Shown one piece after another: positions 8,264-16,833 of a stretch of DNA of 64,000 nucleotides. This stretch comes from Methylobacterium frigidaeris (lineage in GTDB: Bacteria > Pseudomonadota > Alphaproteobacteria > Rhizobiales > Beijerinckiaceae), in the NCBI RefSeq assembly GCF_022179185.1, contig NZ_BPQJ01000005.1, forward strand, positions 1 through 64,000. Direction: 5' to 3'. Each line of letters begins with the position of its first letter. The stretch's first letter is position 1. The translations under genes were made by a program, and so were the position numbers. Below the pieces are notes generated by a model. The model made no database searches and had not been told where the DNA came from. It worked only from the letters and a program-made list of their open reading frames with translations.

Positions 8264-8580
8264 GGCAAGGAGAGGCGTCGCGGCGCATCGCGCGGACGAG
8301 GGCGGGATTGGATGTCGAGACCGTCCTCGATCAGCCGGTCGTAGGAGAGGTCGGCGAGGGTGCGCGCCTCGTCGATGATCCGCCACGCTCCATCGGCCAG
8401 GATCACCACCACGTCGGCGTCGCTCTCGGGCCCGGCATCGCCCCGGGCGCGGCTGCCGAACAGGGTGAGATCGAGGAGGCGCGGGCCGTCATGCCGGCGC
8501 GCATCCGCGGCGAACCGCACCAGGGCGGCGGCCGTTTCCGCGTCCGTCGGCGGACGCAGCACCTCCTCGATCGTCCTCAT
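8260..8580 (-). CDS. Minimal nucleotidyltransferase (MNT-type)
   Basis: A 106-residue nucleotidyltransferase-domain protein. The signature GSRARGDAGPESDADVVV carries the GS motif and the DxD metal pair of the polymerase-beta superfamily. Such short proteins usually pair with a HEPN partner as a toxin-antitoxin or AMPylation module, but no HEPN gene is beside it. It starts 11 bases after cysS ends and is probably co-transcribed with it. GGGAGG upstream supports the start. Confidence 0.8.
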   Translation of the reverse strand: MRTIEEVLRPPTDAETAAALVRFAADARRHDGPRLLDLTLFGSRARGDAGPESDADVVVILADGAWRIIDEARTLADLSYDRLIEDGLDIQSRPRPRDAPRRLSLP

Positions 8581-8591
8581 GCCGCCCTCCC

Positions 8592-9971
8592 CTACTGGCT
8601 CACCGTCCAGGTGGTCGTCCCGTCCTTGCTGTCCTTCACGGTCACCCCGAGGGCGGTGAGCGCGCCGCGGATCCGGTCGGATTCCGCCCAGTCCTTGCGG
8701 GCGCGGGCGTCCTTGCGCTCGGCGATCAGCCGCTCCACCGCCGCCGCATCGACGCCGGAGGCCGCCACCGCCGCCCGGTCGCGCTCGGACTTCGTCTGCC
8801 CGAGAAGCCCGAGCAGGCCGGCACCGGCCCTCAAGGCCGCCGGGTCGTCGAGGCGGTGGACCTCGCCGAGCGCCGCCGGGGTGTTGAGGTCGTCGAGGAG
8901 CGGTTCGAGCACGCTGTCGGGCGCGGGGCCGGGGGCCACGTCGCCGGCGGCCTCATACCAGCGGTCGAGGGTGCGGCTCGCCTCCTCCAGGCCGCGCAGG
9001 GTCCAGTCGATCGGCTGGCGATAGTGGGTGCGCAGCATGGCGAGGCGCACGACCTCGCCGGGCCAGTCCGCCAGCACCTCGCGCAGGGTGACGAAGTTGC
9101 CGAGCGACTTCGACATCTTCTCCCCCTCGACCTGCAGGAAGCCGTTGTGGAGCCAGATATTGGCCATCACCGGCGTGCCGAAGCAGCAGCGCGACTGCGC
9201 CACCTCGTTCTCGTGGTGGGGAAAGACCAGGTCGATGCCGCCGGCATGGATGTCGAAGGTCTCGCCGAGATGCTTCCAGGCCATCGCCGAGCACTCGATG
9301 TGCCAGCCCGGGCGCCCCGACGCCGCGATCCCGGCGGGCGAGGGCCAGGACGGCTCGGCCGGCTTCGAGGGCTTCCACAGCACGAAGTCGAGGGGCGAGC
9401 GCTTGTAGGGCGCGACGTCGACCCGGGCGCCGGCCTCCATCTCGTCGAGGGGGCGGCGCGACAGCGCGCCGTAATCGGGCATCGAGGGCACGTCGAACAG
9501 CACGTGGTCCTCGGCGACGTAGGCGTGGCCGGCGGCGACGAGCCGGTCGATCAGCGCCGTCATCTCGACGATGTGGTCGGTCGCCCGCGGCTCGATCATC
9601 GCCGGGGGCTGGCCCGGCACGTTCACGGTCTCCGGCATCAGGATGCCGAGGCGGCGGATGTCGTCGTGGAACTGCGCCAGCGTGCCGTCGGTGAGTTCGC
9701 GGATGGTGATGCCCCGCTCCGCCGCCCGGGCGTTGATCTTGTCGTCCACGTCCGTGACGTTGCGGGCATAGGTCACCGCCTCCGCCCCGTAGACGTGGCG
9801 CAGGAGCCGGAACAGCAGGTCGAAGACGATCAGCGGCCGGGCGTTGCCGATATGGGCGGCGTCGTAGACGGTCGGGCCGCAGGCATACATGCGCACCCGG
9901 CCCGAATCGATCGGCCGGAGCGGCTCCTTGGCCCGGGAGAGCGTGTTGTAGAGGCGCAACAGCGAGGCCAT
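8592..9971 (-). CDS. cysS: Cysteinyl-tRNA synthetase
   Basis: A 459-residue class Ia synthetase that charges tRNA-Cys with cysteine in the cytosol. The zinc ligand C31 precedes the HIGN signature (40-43). GWHIECSAM and FPHHENE supply the remaining zinc ligands, and KMSKS is at 285-289. Length and domain order are normal for the bacterial enzyme. It runs into the minimal nucleotidyltransferase gene. Confidence 0.97.
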   Translation of the reverse strand: MASLLRLYNTLSRAKEPLRPIDSGRVRMYACGPTVYDAAHIGNARPLIVFDLLFRLLRHVYGAEAVTYARNVTDVDDKINARAAERGITIRELTDGTLAQFHDDIRRLGILMPETVNVPGQPPAMIEPRATDHIVEMTALIDRLVAAGHAYVAEDHVLFDVPSMPDYGALSRRPLDEMEAGARVDVAPYKRSPLDFVLWKPSKPAEPSWPSPAGIAASGRPGWHIECSAMAWKHLGETFDIHAGGIDLVFPHHENEVAQSRCCFGTPVMANIWLHNGFLQVEGEKMSKSLGNFVTLREVLADWPGEVVRLAMLRTHYRQPIDWTLRGLEEASRTLDRWYEAAGDVAPGPAPDSVLEPLLDDLNTPAALGEVHRLDDPAALRAGAGLLGLLGQTKSERDRAAVAASGVDAAAVERLIAERKDARARKDWAESDRIRGALTALGVTVKDSKDGTTTWTVSQ

Positions 9972-10318
9972 GAAACACCTGCGGGACGGGGTCGGGCCGG
10001 GCCGCCGCGTGGCGCTCCGGCCGAGGTTCTAAGTCGTTGCCGGGTCGAGGATCGGACCCGGCCTTGCCGGTCCCCGGGCGCCGCCGGAGCGGGCGACCGG
10101 GCGGCCGCCTGTTGCACGGGTGAGACGCCACGGAGGGCCGATCCGGGTTAGCCCAATTCCGCGAGCAATTCGAGACGGCAGTCGCCGCGGGTCCCAACCC
10201 CCCGCCGGACCCTGCGTAATCGGTGCACGCGCACGATGCGTAGAGAGATTGTTTACCACCCACGCCCAGTGTCGGGCCGGAGCCGGATGCCGGCGGCTCC
10301 GTTCAGAAGGTTAGCCCC
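9972..10318. other. Divergent intergenic region, cysS / secreted protein
   Basis: This 347-base region must hold the promoters of cysS (minus) and the small secreted protein (plus). The stretch around 10235-10260 is less GC-rich (AGAGAGATTGTTTA), but no -35/-10 pair is convincing. No gene or RNA is supported. Confidence 0.4.
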
Positions 10319-10636
10319 ATGCGTCGCTCCCTCGCCGTCCTCAGCGCCCTCGGTGTCCTGGTCTCCGTCGCCGTGCCGGCGCTGGCCGCGTCGCCGACGG
10401 CCGGCGTGGAGAAGACCTTCCTGATTCCCTCCAGCGACGGCTACGGCGTCGCCGAGTGCCTCACCACCGGCGGCGAGTGCGGCCAGGTGGTGGCGGATGC
10501 CTGGTGCGAGTCGCAAGGGTATGCCAAGTCGGCCTCGTACGGCATCGCCGCCCAGGACGAGTATACCGGCGCGATTGAGACGGCCCCGGCCGTGAAGACC
10601 TCGGACCGCCCGATCCGGATCACCTGCCGCGATTGA
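10319..10636 (+). CDS. Small secreted protein of unknown function
   Basis: A 105-residue protein with a clear signal peptide (residues 1-24, MRRSLAVL to PALAA). The mature part has four cysteines (ECLT, ECGQ, WCES, TCRD), which suggests a disulfide-stabilised periplasmic fold. AGAAGG precedes the ATG by 8 bases. I do not recognise a named family. Confidence 0.7.
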   Translation: MRRSLAVLSALGVLVSVAVPALAASPTAGVEKTFLIPSSDGYGVAECLTTGGECGQVVADAWCESQGYAKSASYGIAAQDEYTGAIETAPAVKTSDRPIRITCRD

Positions 10637-10699
10637 TTTTTCCAAGGGGTAGGCCGCCCCTCTCCGCCGCAGAGGCAACGCCTGCTCCGTCCCACCCAA

Positions 10700-10746
10700 C
10701 CTCATCCTGAGGCGCCGGAGCGAAGCGGAGGCACCTCAGGATGAGG
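10700..10746. repeat. REP-like palindromic repeat
   Basis: CCTCATCCTGAGG and CCTCAGGATGAGG face each other across a 21-base centre containing GGAGCGAAGCGGAGG. The same 13-mer occurs again at 60384-60396. It looks like an extragenic palindromic repeat typical of alphaproteobacterial genomes and lies in the 274-base gap between two small secreted-protein genes. Confidence 0.7.
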
Positions 10747-10910
10747 TCATGAGTGGGCCAGGGAAGGTCAGCCAAGCCGGGCCGCGAGATATCGCGGACC
10801 GCTGATGGATGCACCTGACCCCAAGGCACGACGACCCGCTGGCGCACGCCCCGGCTTCGCCTATCTCGGTCCGTCTGGGGCAGCAGCGGAGGCGGCGGGG
10901 AGACCGGGTC

Positions 10911-11255
10911 ATGATTCGAAGCGTCGTCGTCATCGCCGCGGCCCTGATGCCGGCGCTGGCGCTCGCCGCTCCGCGGTCCCGCGAGCCGGCACCCATCGGC
11001 CCGGTCGTCTCAGGCCCGCCCGGCTACGATTGCCGCCTCCGGACCCCGTTCGACCACGACGTCGTCGGGCCCATCCCGCGCCCGGGCGCCCGGCCGGTGC
11101 GGGCCGCGAGCGGCTGGGACGGCACCGCCTACGGCTACGGCACCGGCGGCGCCTCGGCCTCCGGTGCCGTCGCGTTTCCGGTCGACAGCGCGGCCGAGTG
11201 CGACCTCGGCGCGCTGACCTTCGGTCGCGCCGGGCTGGACATCCTGCCGCGCTGA
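10911..11255 (+). CDS. Small secreted protein of unknown function
   Basis: A 114-residue protein with a signal peptide (MIRSVVVIAAALMPALALAA). The mature part is Gly/Pro-rich, with two cysteines far apart (YDCRL and AECDL). An upstream in-frame ATG at 10809 would put the hydrophobic segment in the middle of the protein. The ATG at 10911 with GGGGAG upstream is therefore preferred. No family is recognised. Confidence 0.6.
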   Translation: MIRSVVVIAAALMPALALAAPRSREPAPIGPVVSGPPGYDCRLRTPFDHDVVGPIPRPGARPVRAASGWDGTAYGYGTGGASASGAVAFPVDSAAECDLGALTFGRAGLDILPR

Positions 11256-11261
11256 GGCGCC

Positions 11262-12263
11262 TCAGGTGCCGGGCTGGCCGTGCACCGCCTTGTAGAAGAA
11301 GTCCTTCCACTCCTTCGGACGGTTCTTCAGCACGCCGGCCTTCACCAGGTGGTCGGCCTGCAGCATCGTGCCGTAGGGCGTTGTCGAGAAGACGACGCCG
11401 GGCTGCTTCATCATGCCGACGAGCTCGTCGGGCTCGAACTTCTCCTTGGTGGCCGCGAGGTAGATCTCGGCAGCCCGCTTCGGGTCGTCGCGGATGAGGG
11501 CGTTGGCCTCGTCGATGGCGGCGAGCACCGCGGCGGTGGTCTTCGGGTTCTGCTCCATGAACTTGCCGCGGCCGAACACGATGGCGTTGCTCAAGGGACC
11601 TCCGACCACGTCGTAGGAATTGAGCACGACGTGGATCTTCGGGTCCTTCAGCTCGATCTGCTGGTAGGGCGGCAGCGAGAAGTGGCTGTTGACCTCGCTG
11701 GTTCCCCCAAGCAGGGCCCCGACCGCATCGGGGTGACCGAGCTGCACGGTGATGGCGTCGAGCTTGTTGCGGCCGGCCTCGCCGAACTGGCGCTCGGCGG
11801 CGATCTGCAGCATCACGGCCTGGGCCGAGACCTTCACGGTCGGCACCGCGATCCGGTCCTTGGCCGAGAAGTCGGCCAGCCCCTTCACCGCCGGGTTGCG
11901 GGTGACGAGCATCATCGGTGCACCGGCCGAGGCCGCCAGCCCCTTCACCTCGCCCCTCGTGCGGTCCCAGGCGAGCAGCAGGTTGGTGGCGCCGCTGGTG
12001 ACGAAATCGACGTTGCCGGAGATCAGCGCGTCGACCGAGGCGCCGCCGCTGGTCAGCGTGACCCAGCTCACCTTGACGTCGCCGAGGCCGGCCGACGCGA
12101 CGTGCTTCTCGACCAAGCGCTGCTGCTCGGCCAGCACCATCGGCATGTAGATCAGGCCGGGCTGGCGGGTGAAGCGCACCTCGCTGGTCTCGGCTTTCGC
12201 GGGAGAGGCGGCGAGGCCGAGCGCGACGGCCAGCGCGCCGACGGCGCGCCTGAGGAACGGCAT
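11262..12263 (-). CDS. ABC transporter solute-binding protein (NMT1/SsuA type)
   Basis: A 333-residue periplasmic binding protein with a signal peptide (to SPAKAE, about residue 25). Segments such as VRFTRQPGLIYMPMVLAEQQ, GNVDFVTSGATNL and TVKVSAQAVMLQIAAER match binding proteins for nitrate, sulfonate, taurine or thiamine precursors. No permease or ATPase lies nearby, so it is an orphan receptor component or works with a system elsewhere. It converges with the small secreted-protein gene, whose stop lies 7 bases away. The ligand is not predictable. Confidence 0.85.
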   Translation of the reverse strand: MPFLRRAVGALAVALGLAASPAKAETSEVRFTRQPGLIYMPMVLAEQQRLVEKHVASAGLGDVKVSWVTLTSGGASVDALISGNVDFVTSGATNLLLAWDRTRGEVKGLAASAGAPMMLVTRNPAVKGLADFSAKDRIAVPTVKVSAQAVMLQIAAERQFGEAGRNKLDAITVQLGHPDAVGALLGGTSEVNSHFSLPPYQQIELKDPKIHVVLNSYDVVGGPLSNAIVFGRGKFMEQNPKTTAAVLAAIDEANALIRDDPKRAAEIYLAATKEKFEPDELVGMMKQPGVVFSTTPYGTMLQADHLVKAGVLKNRPKEWKDFFYKAVHGQPGT

Positions 12264-12399
12264 GGGCGAATGCTCCCTGGTTCTCGGCCCTTGTCCGGAC
12301 GCTCGGGAAGCCGAGCGCCCGCCGGGGCCGTGTCGGGAGCCAGGGTCCGGAAATGCTCCGGACACGTCAAGCCGCGACGAAGGAAGGGGGGTGGGGGCG

Positions 12400-12648
12400 T
12401 CAGGCCGAGACGGAGGCGGCCTCGGCCCGGTGCTGGGCGGCCCGGGTGCGGTTCGCCACCATGCGGTCGTGCAGGCGGTTGATCGTGCGCGAGCCGGTGC
12501 TGGTGAAGGCGAAGGGCAGGATTCCGTGCACCAGGCAGGCCAGGCCCCCGGCGATCATGCGAAGGCCGAAGCCGGTGGCGACGCCCATATGTTCGAAATA
12601 GGTCTCGCCGACGGAGGCCGGATGCTCGGAGAAGGACAGCTTCGACAT
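12400..12648 (-). CDS. DUF6356 family small membrane protein
   Basis: An 82-residue protein. The HPASVGETYFEHM motif, then a hydrophobic segment (about 25-50, GFGLRMIAGGLACLVHGILPF) and a TGSRTINRLHDRM tail fit the DUF6356 family of small alphaproteobacterial inner-membrane proteins. Its role is unknown. GAGGA precedes the ATG. It is divergent from the Lrp/AsnC regulator 147 bases away, which may control it. Confidence 0.75.
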   Translation of the reverse strand: MSKLSFSEHPASVGETYFEHMGVATGFGLRMIAGGLACLVHGILPFAFTSTGSRTINRLHDRMVANRTRAAQHRAEAASVSA

Positions 12649-12795
12649 GGGATCCTCGGGAAGTCCTCGGGGACACTCGAAAGGCACCCTCAGGATCGCA
12701 CGGCTCCCGCGCAGACGGATTGCGAAATGTCCCCGTTCCCCGCATGGTCGCGCAATGGGATTTCGCGATCTCGCGAGAGGTTGGAAAATTTTCGC

Positions 12796-13257
12796 GTGGA
12801 CGAGTTCGACCGGAAAATCCTGTTGTGCCTGCAGGAGAATGCGGCCGAATCGCTCGAGGCGATTGCCGCCCGGGTCGGCCTGTCGGCCTCGCCGTGCTGG
12901 CGGCGAATCCAGAAGCTGGAGGCGCAAGGGGTAATCCAGCGCCGGGTGGCCCTGCTCGATCCCGACCGGATGCGGGTCGGCGTCACGGTGTTCGTCTCGG
13001 TGCGCACCAACCGGCACAATGCCGATTGGGCCGAGCGCTTCTGCGCCGCCGTGGTGACGATCCCCGAAGTGGTCGAGTTCTACCGCATGAGCGGCGAGAC
13101 CGATTACCTGCTGCGCATCGTCGTGCCCGACATCGCGGCCTACGACCGGGTCTACAAGCGGCTGATCCACTCGGTCGAGCTTTACGACGTCAGTTCGGCC
13201 TTCGCGATGGAGCGGATCAAGTACACGACGGCACTGCCGGTGACTTACGCCGAGTAA
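12796..13257 (+). CDS. Lrp/AsnC family transcriptional regulator
   Basis: A 153-residue regulator. The N-terminal winged helix reads DEFDRKILLCLQENAAESLEAIAARVGLSASPCWRRI, and the C-terminal RAM ligand-binding domain contains VVEFYRMSGETDYLLRIVV. Lrp-type proteins bind DNA as octamers and sense amino acids. The GTG start at 12796 gives the usual family N-terminus; an ATG at 12727 would add 23 residues. It lies between a divergent DUF6356 gene and a downstream drug/metabolite exporter gene, so either is a plausible target. Confidence 0.85.
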   Translation: MDEFDRKILLCLQENAAESLEAIAARVGLSASPCWRRIQKLEAQGVIQRRVALLDPDRMRVGVTVFVSVRTNRHNADWAERFCAAVVTIPEVVEFYRMSGETDYLLRIVVPDIAAYDRVYKRLIHSVELYDVSSAFAMERIKYTTALPVTYAE

Positions 13258-13384
13258 GCAGCGGTCGGGCCGTGATTGCGCGGGTCTGGCTTGCGCCGGG
13301 CGCCGGTTGCTTTCCGGCCCGATCGGTTTAGCTGCGCCGGAAGGCCCCTCCCCTGCCTCGAAAGCCTCGCCGAGAAGAGCCACC

Positions 13385-14848
13385 ATGACGACCTCCCGGA
13401 CGACGCACCGTCCCCTCGTGATCGCCGCCGTGATGGCCGCGATGGCGATGGTGGCGATCGAGGCGACCATCATCTCCACGGCGATGCCGGGCATCGTCGG
13501 CGAACTCGGCGGGCTGTCGCTCTACGCCTGGGTGTTCTCCGGCTTCCTCCTGACCCAGACCGCCGCCACCATCGTGTTCGGCAAGCTCGCCGACATCCAC
13601 GGAAGAAAGCCCGTGCTGCTCGCCGGCATCGCGGTCTTCCTCATCGCCTCGGTGCTCTGCGGCTTCGCCTGGTCGATGCCGGCGATGATCGCCTTCCGGC
13701 TGATCCAGGGCATCGGCGCGGGCGCCATCCAGCCGGTCTCGCTCACCATCGTGGGCGACCTCTACACCGCGCAGGAGCGCGGGCGGATCCAGGGCTTCCT
13801 CGCCAGCGTCTGGGCGGTCTCGGCGGTGGTCGGGCCGGTGGCCGGCGGCTTCATCATCGCGCATGCCTCGTGGTCGTGGATCTTCTGGATCAACCTGCCG
13901 GTCGGCCTCGTGGCGTCCGGCCTGTTCATCGCCTTCCTGCACGAGGGCGAGCGGCGCGAGCGCCGGCCGGTCGACGCGGCGGGCGCCGCCCTGTTCACCC
14001 TGACCGTCGCGGCCCTGATGGTGGCGCTGACCGAGGCCGGCGAGGCGCGCTGGTCCGTCGTGGCCGTCGCCGCCGGGCTCGGCCTCGTCGCGGCCGTGCT
14101 GCTGGCCGTCCAGGAGCGCCGGACGCCGGAGCCGGTGATCGACGCCGCGCTCTGGCGGCGCCGGCCGATCGCCGCCGCCAACGCCACCTCGCTCTTGGCC
14201 GGCATGGCGCTCATCGGGCTGACCACCTTCCTGCCGATGTACGTGCAGGGCGTGCTCGGGCAGACGCCGATCGTCGCCGGCTTGGCGCTCACCGTGATGG
14301 TGCTCGGCTGGCCGTTGGGCGCGACGCTGGCAGCGCGCAGCCTGCACCGCTTCAGCCTGCGCCGCATCCTGGTCACCGGCAGCCTGATGCTGCCGCTCGG
14401 CGCCATCGCCGTCGTGACGCTGCAGCCCGGCAGCCACCCGGTTCAGGCCGGGGCCGGCTCGCTCGTCATGGGCTTCGGCATGGGGCTGGTGAGCAACGCG
14501 TCCCTGATGCTGATCCAGGAGATCGTGCCCTGGACCCAGCGCGGCAGCGCCACCGCCTCGAACATCTTCTCGCGCAACCTCGGCAGCACGCTCGGCGCCA
14601 CGGTCTTCGGCGCGGTGCTCAATCACGGGCTCGCGGCGGCGGGCAGCACCGTCACGGCGGACAGCCTGCAGCAGGCCCTGGCGGCGGGCGGCCTGCCGGG
14701 TGAGGCGGAGAGCGTGCGCTTGGTGCTGCAGCACGCCCTGCACCAGACCTTCTGGGCGGTGCTCTTGATCTCCGCGGCGGCCTTCGCCACCGCGCTTCTG
14801 GTACCGCACGTCACCCTCGGGCGCGCCCGCGAGGTGCCGGCAGAGTAG
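13385..14848 (+). CDS. DHA2-type MFS multidrug exporter
   Basis: A 487-residue proton-driven exporter with about 14 membrane segments. The motif GKLADIHGRKPVLL is MFS motif A between helices 2 and 3, and GPVAGGFIIAHASWSWIFWINLPVG is the DHA2 (EmrB/QacA) motif C region. It should export hydrophobic toxic compounds across the inner membrane. No membrane-fusion partner is adjacent. It follows the Lrp/AsnC regulator by 127 bases and converges on xerC. Confidence 0.85.
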   Translation: MTTSRTTHRPLVIAAVMAAMAMVAIEATIISTAMPGIVGELGGLSLYAWVFSGFLLTQTAATIVFGKLADIHGRKPVLLAGIAVFLIASVLCGFAWSMPAMIAFRLIQGIGAGAIQPVSLTIVGDLYTAQERGRIQGFLASVWAVSAVVGPVAGGFIIAHASWSWIFWINLPVGLVASGLFIAFLHEGERRERRPVDAAGAALFTLTVAALMVALTEAGEARWSVVAVAAGLGLVAAVLLAVQERRTPEPVIDAALWRRRPIAAANATSLLAGMALIGLTTFLPMYVQGVLGQTPIVAGLALTVMVLGWPLGATLAARSLHRFSLRRILVTGSLMLPLGAIAVVTLQPGSHPVQAGAGSLVMGFGMGLVSNASLMLIQEIVPWTQRGSATASNIFSRNLGSTLGATVFGAVLNHGLAAAGSTVTADSLQQALAAGGLPGEAESVRLVLQHALHQTFWAVLLISAAAFATALLVPHVTLGRAREVPAE

Positions 14849-14855
14849 CCACCCG

Positions 14856-15821
14856 TCAGGAGGCGCGCGCCCGCGGATGCGCGGAGTCGAACGCGTCGAG
14901 CAGGCGGGCGGCATCGACCTTGGTGTAGACCTGCGTCGTCGCCAGGGAGGCGTGGCCGAGCAGCTCCTGGATCGCCCGCAGGTCGCCCTGGCGGCCGAGC
15001 AGGTGGCTGGCGAAGGAGTGGCGCAGGGCGTGCGGCGTCGCGGTGTCGGGCAGGCCCAGCGCCCCGCGCATCGAGGCGACGGCGAGCTGCACGATGCGCG
15101 GCGAGAGCGGACCGCCCTTGGCGCCGACGAAGAGCGGCCCGTCCGGCGGCAGGGCGTAGGGGCAGAGCTTGAGATACTCCGCCACCGCGGCCTGAACCTG
15201 GGCGATCACCGGCACGCTGCGGGTCTTCTGGCCCTTGCCGACCACCGTCACGGCGTCCGTCCCATCGACCGGTGCGTCGCGCCGCGTGAGGCCGAGCGCC
15301 TCCGAGATGCGCAGGCCCGAGCCGTAGAGGAGCGCCAGCACCGCGGCGTCCCGGGCCAGCACCCAGGGCGGCCGCTCCTCGCCGGCCCGGATGTCGGGGC
15401 TCGCCATCGCGACCGCGGCGGCCACCGGCAGCGGGCGGGGCAGGCGCCGCTCGACCTTGGGCGAGCGCACCGCGGCGAGGGCCGCGACGCTGCCGTGCCC
15501 CTCCCGGTCGAGGTGGCGGGCGAAGGAGCGCAGGCCGGCCAGCCCCCGCATCAGGCTGCGCCCGCCGACGCCCTCCTGGCGCCGCGCCGCCATGAAGCCG
15601 CGCAGGTCACGGGGCTTGAGCCGGATCAGGGCCGGGATGTCGGGATTCGTGCCCTGCCGGGCGAGATGGGCGAGGAACTGGCGCAGGTCGCGCCGATAGG
15701 CCTCGACCGTGTTGGGCGACAGCCGCCGCTCCGAGGCCAGCCCCTCGAGCCAGGTGATCGCCGCCGCCCGCACGTCGGGCGCGCCGGGCAGCAGCAGGTC
15801 GGCGGGTTCGGCGTCGGACAT
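14856..15821 (-). CDS. xerC: Tyrosine recombinase XerC
   Basis: A 321-residue tyrosine recombinase. The N-terminal SAM-like core-binding domain spans about 20-120. The catalytic domain shows SGLRISEAL (Arg), HALRHSFASHLLG (His-x-x-Arg), LGHASLATTQVYTK (His and nucleophilic Tyr). With XerD it resolves chromosome dimers at dif. Length and composition match housekeeping XerC, and there is no sign that it is a phage or integron integrase. Confidence 0.88.
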   Translation of the reverse strand: MSDAEPADLLLPGAPDVRAAAITWLEGLASERRLSPNTVEAYRRDLRQFLAHLARQGTNPDIPALIRLKPRDLRGFMAARRQEGVGGRSLMRGLAGLRSFARHLDREGHGSVAALAAVRSPKVERRLPRPLPVAAAVAMASPDIRAGEERPPWVLARDAAVLALLYGSGLRISEALGLTRRDAPVDGTDAVTVVGKGQKTRSVPVIAQVQAAVAEYLKLCPYALPPDGPLFVGAKGGPLSPRIVQLAVASMRGALGLPDTATPHALRHSFASHLLGRQGDLRAIQELLGHASLATTQVYTKVDAARLLDAFDSAHPRARAS

Positions 15822-15894
15822 GGGGCCGGGCTCCGGGTCAGGGGAGGCGAGTAGGCCCCGAAGCCGGTTGACGACCGGTTGACGCGCGCCCTCG

Positions 15895-16773
15895 TCAGTC
15901 CTGGGTGAAGCGCAGGGTCACGCCATGGCGGGCGCTCGATCCCGGCGTCAGCAGGCGCTGCGAGTCGCGCTCGGCCAGCTCGCCGGAGAAGCCCGCCCAA
16001 TCGGCGTGGCCGGTCCAGCATTCGAGGGACAGGAACGGCGCCGTCGGCCGGGTCCAGACCGCGAGATGGGGAAAATCCTCGGCGTCCAGAGCGATCGCGG
16101 CGCCGGAGGGCGCGGTGAAGCGCATCGTCCTGCTGCGGGCGTTCAGGAACACCAGGGCCTCGGTGAACATCTCCGGGTCGAGGGGCAGGGTGTCGCCCTC
16201 GAGCGGCAGCGCCCGCTCGCTGCGCACCAGCAGGCCGCCAGGCCCGACCTCCGGCACCGCCGGCCGCTCCGGCCGCTCGAAGCGCACGGCGTAGCCGCCC
16301 CCGGCGGCCCGCTCGCCGCCGGCGAAGGGCCACGGGAAGGCGGGGTGGAAGCCGAGCCCGTAGGGCAGCGGCTCGGAGCCCGGATTGTGGACCTCGCAAG
16401 CGAAGGACAGCGCGCCGTCCCGCACCGTGGCGGTGATGTCGAGGCGGAAGGCGAAGGGATAGTGCGTCCGGGTTTCCGCGGTATCGGTGAGGCGGAGCGT
16501 CACGCTCTCCTCGGCCTGCGCGACCACCGTGAAACGGCTGTCGCGGGCGAAGCCGTGCTGCGCCATCGGATAGGCGCGGCCCGCCACCGTGACGGCGCCT
16601 CCGGCGGAAGCGCCGACGACCGGGAACAGCCAGGGCGCGTGCCGGTTCCAGTGCGCCGGATCGCCCGACCACAGATACTCGGTGCCGCCGACCCGCCAGG
16701 AGACCGGCTCGGCGCCGGCGAGGGCGAGGCGGGCTGTGGTATCGCGGTGGCGGATCTCGACGGTGTCGCTCAT
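15895..16773 (-). CDS. Aldose 1-epimerase family protein
   Basis: A 292-residue galactose-mutarotase-like beta-sandwich protein (LacX/YeaD-like branch). QHGFARD, GFHPAFPWP (likely catalytic His) and LECWTG (likely catalytic Glu) are visible. It should interconvert anomers of a sugar or sugar phosphate. The substrate is unclear because the branch is divergent from GalM. A strong hairpin sits directly before its start codon. Confidence 0.85.
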   Translation of the reverse strand: MSDTVEIRHRDTTARLALAGAEPVSWRVGGTEYLWSGDPAHWNRHAPWLFPVVGASAGGAVTVAGRAYPMAQHGFARDSRFTVVAQAEESVTLRLTDTAETRTHYPFAFRLDITATVRDGALSFACEVHNPGSEPLPYGLGFHPAFPWPFAGGERAAGGGYAVRFERPERPAVPEVGPGGLLVRSERALPLEGDTLPLDPEMFTEALVFLNARSRTMRFTAPSGAAIALDAEDFPHLAVWTRPTAPFLSLECWTGHADWAGFSGELAERDSQRLLTPGSSARHGVTLRFTQD

Positions 16774-16774
16774 C

Positions 16775-16799
16775 GGGGCCTCGTTCGGTACGAGGCCCC
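16775..16799 (-). promoter_or_regulatory. Hairpin overlapping the ribosome site of the epimerase gene
   Basis: A 9-base stem (GGGGCCTCG with CGAGGCCCC) and a 7-base loop ends one base before the ATG at 16773. The only Shine-Dalgarno candidate, GAGG, lies inside the stem. It could repress translation, or be the terminator of the helicase gene, whose stop lies 35 bases upstream on this strand. Confidence 0.5.
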
Positions 16800-16833
16800 T
16801 GTTACCGGCTGAAGGCCGGTCCGGGAATGGCCC

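Noticed and set aside
13328-14914. A 528-codon minus-strand frame opposite the MFS exporter
   Set aside because: It is hydrophilic and low in complexity, while the plus strand gives a 14-helix transporter with MFS motifs.
14856-15821. XerC-like gene as an integrase marking a genomic island
   Set aside because: Sequence and length fit housekeeping XerC; no attachment repeats, tRNA or phage genes flank it.
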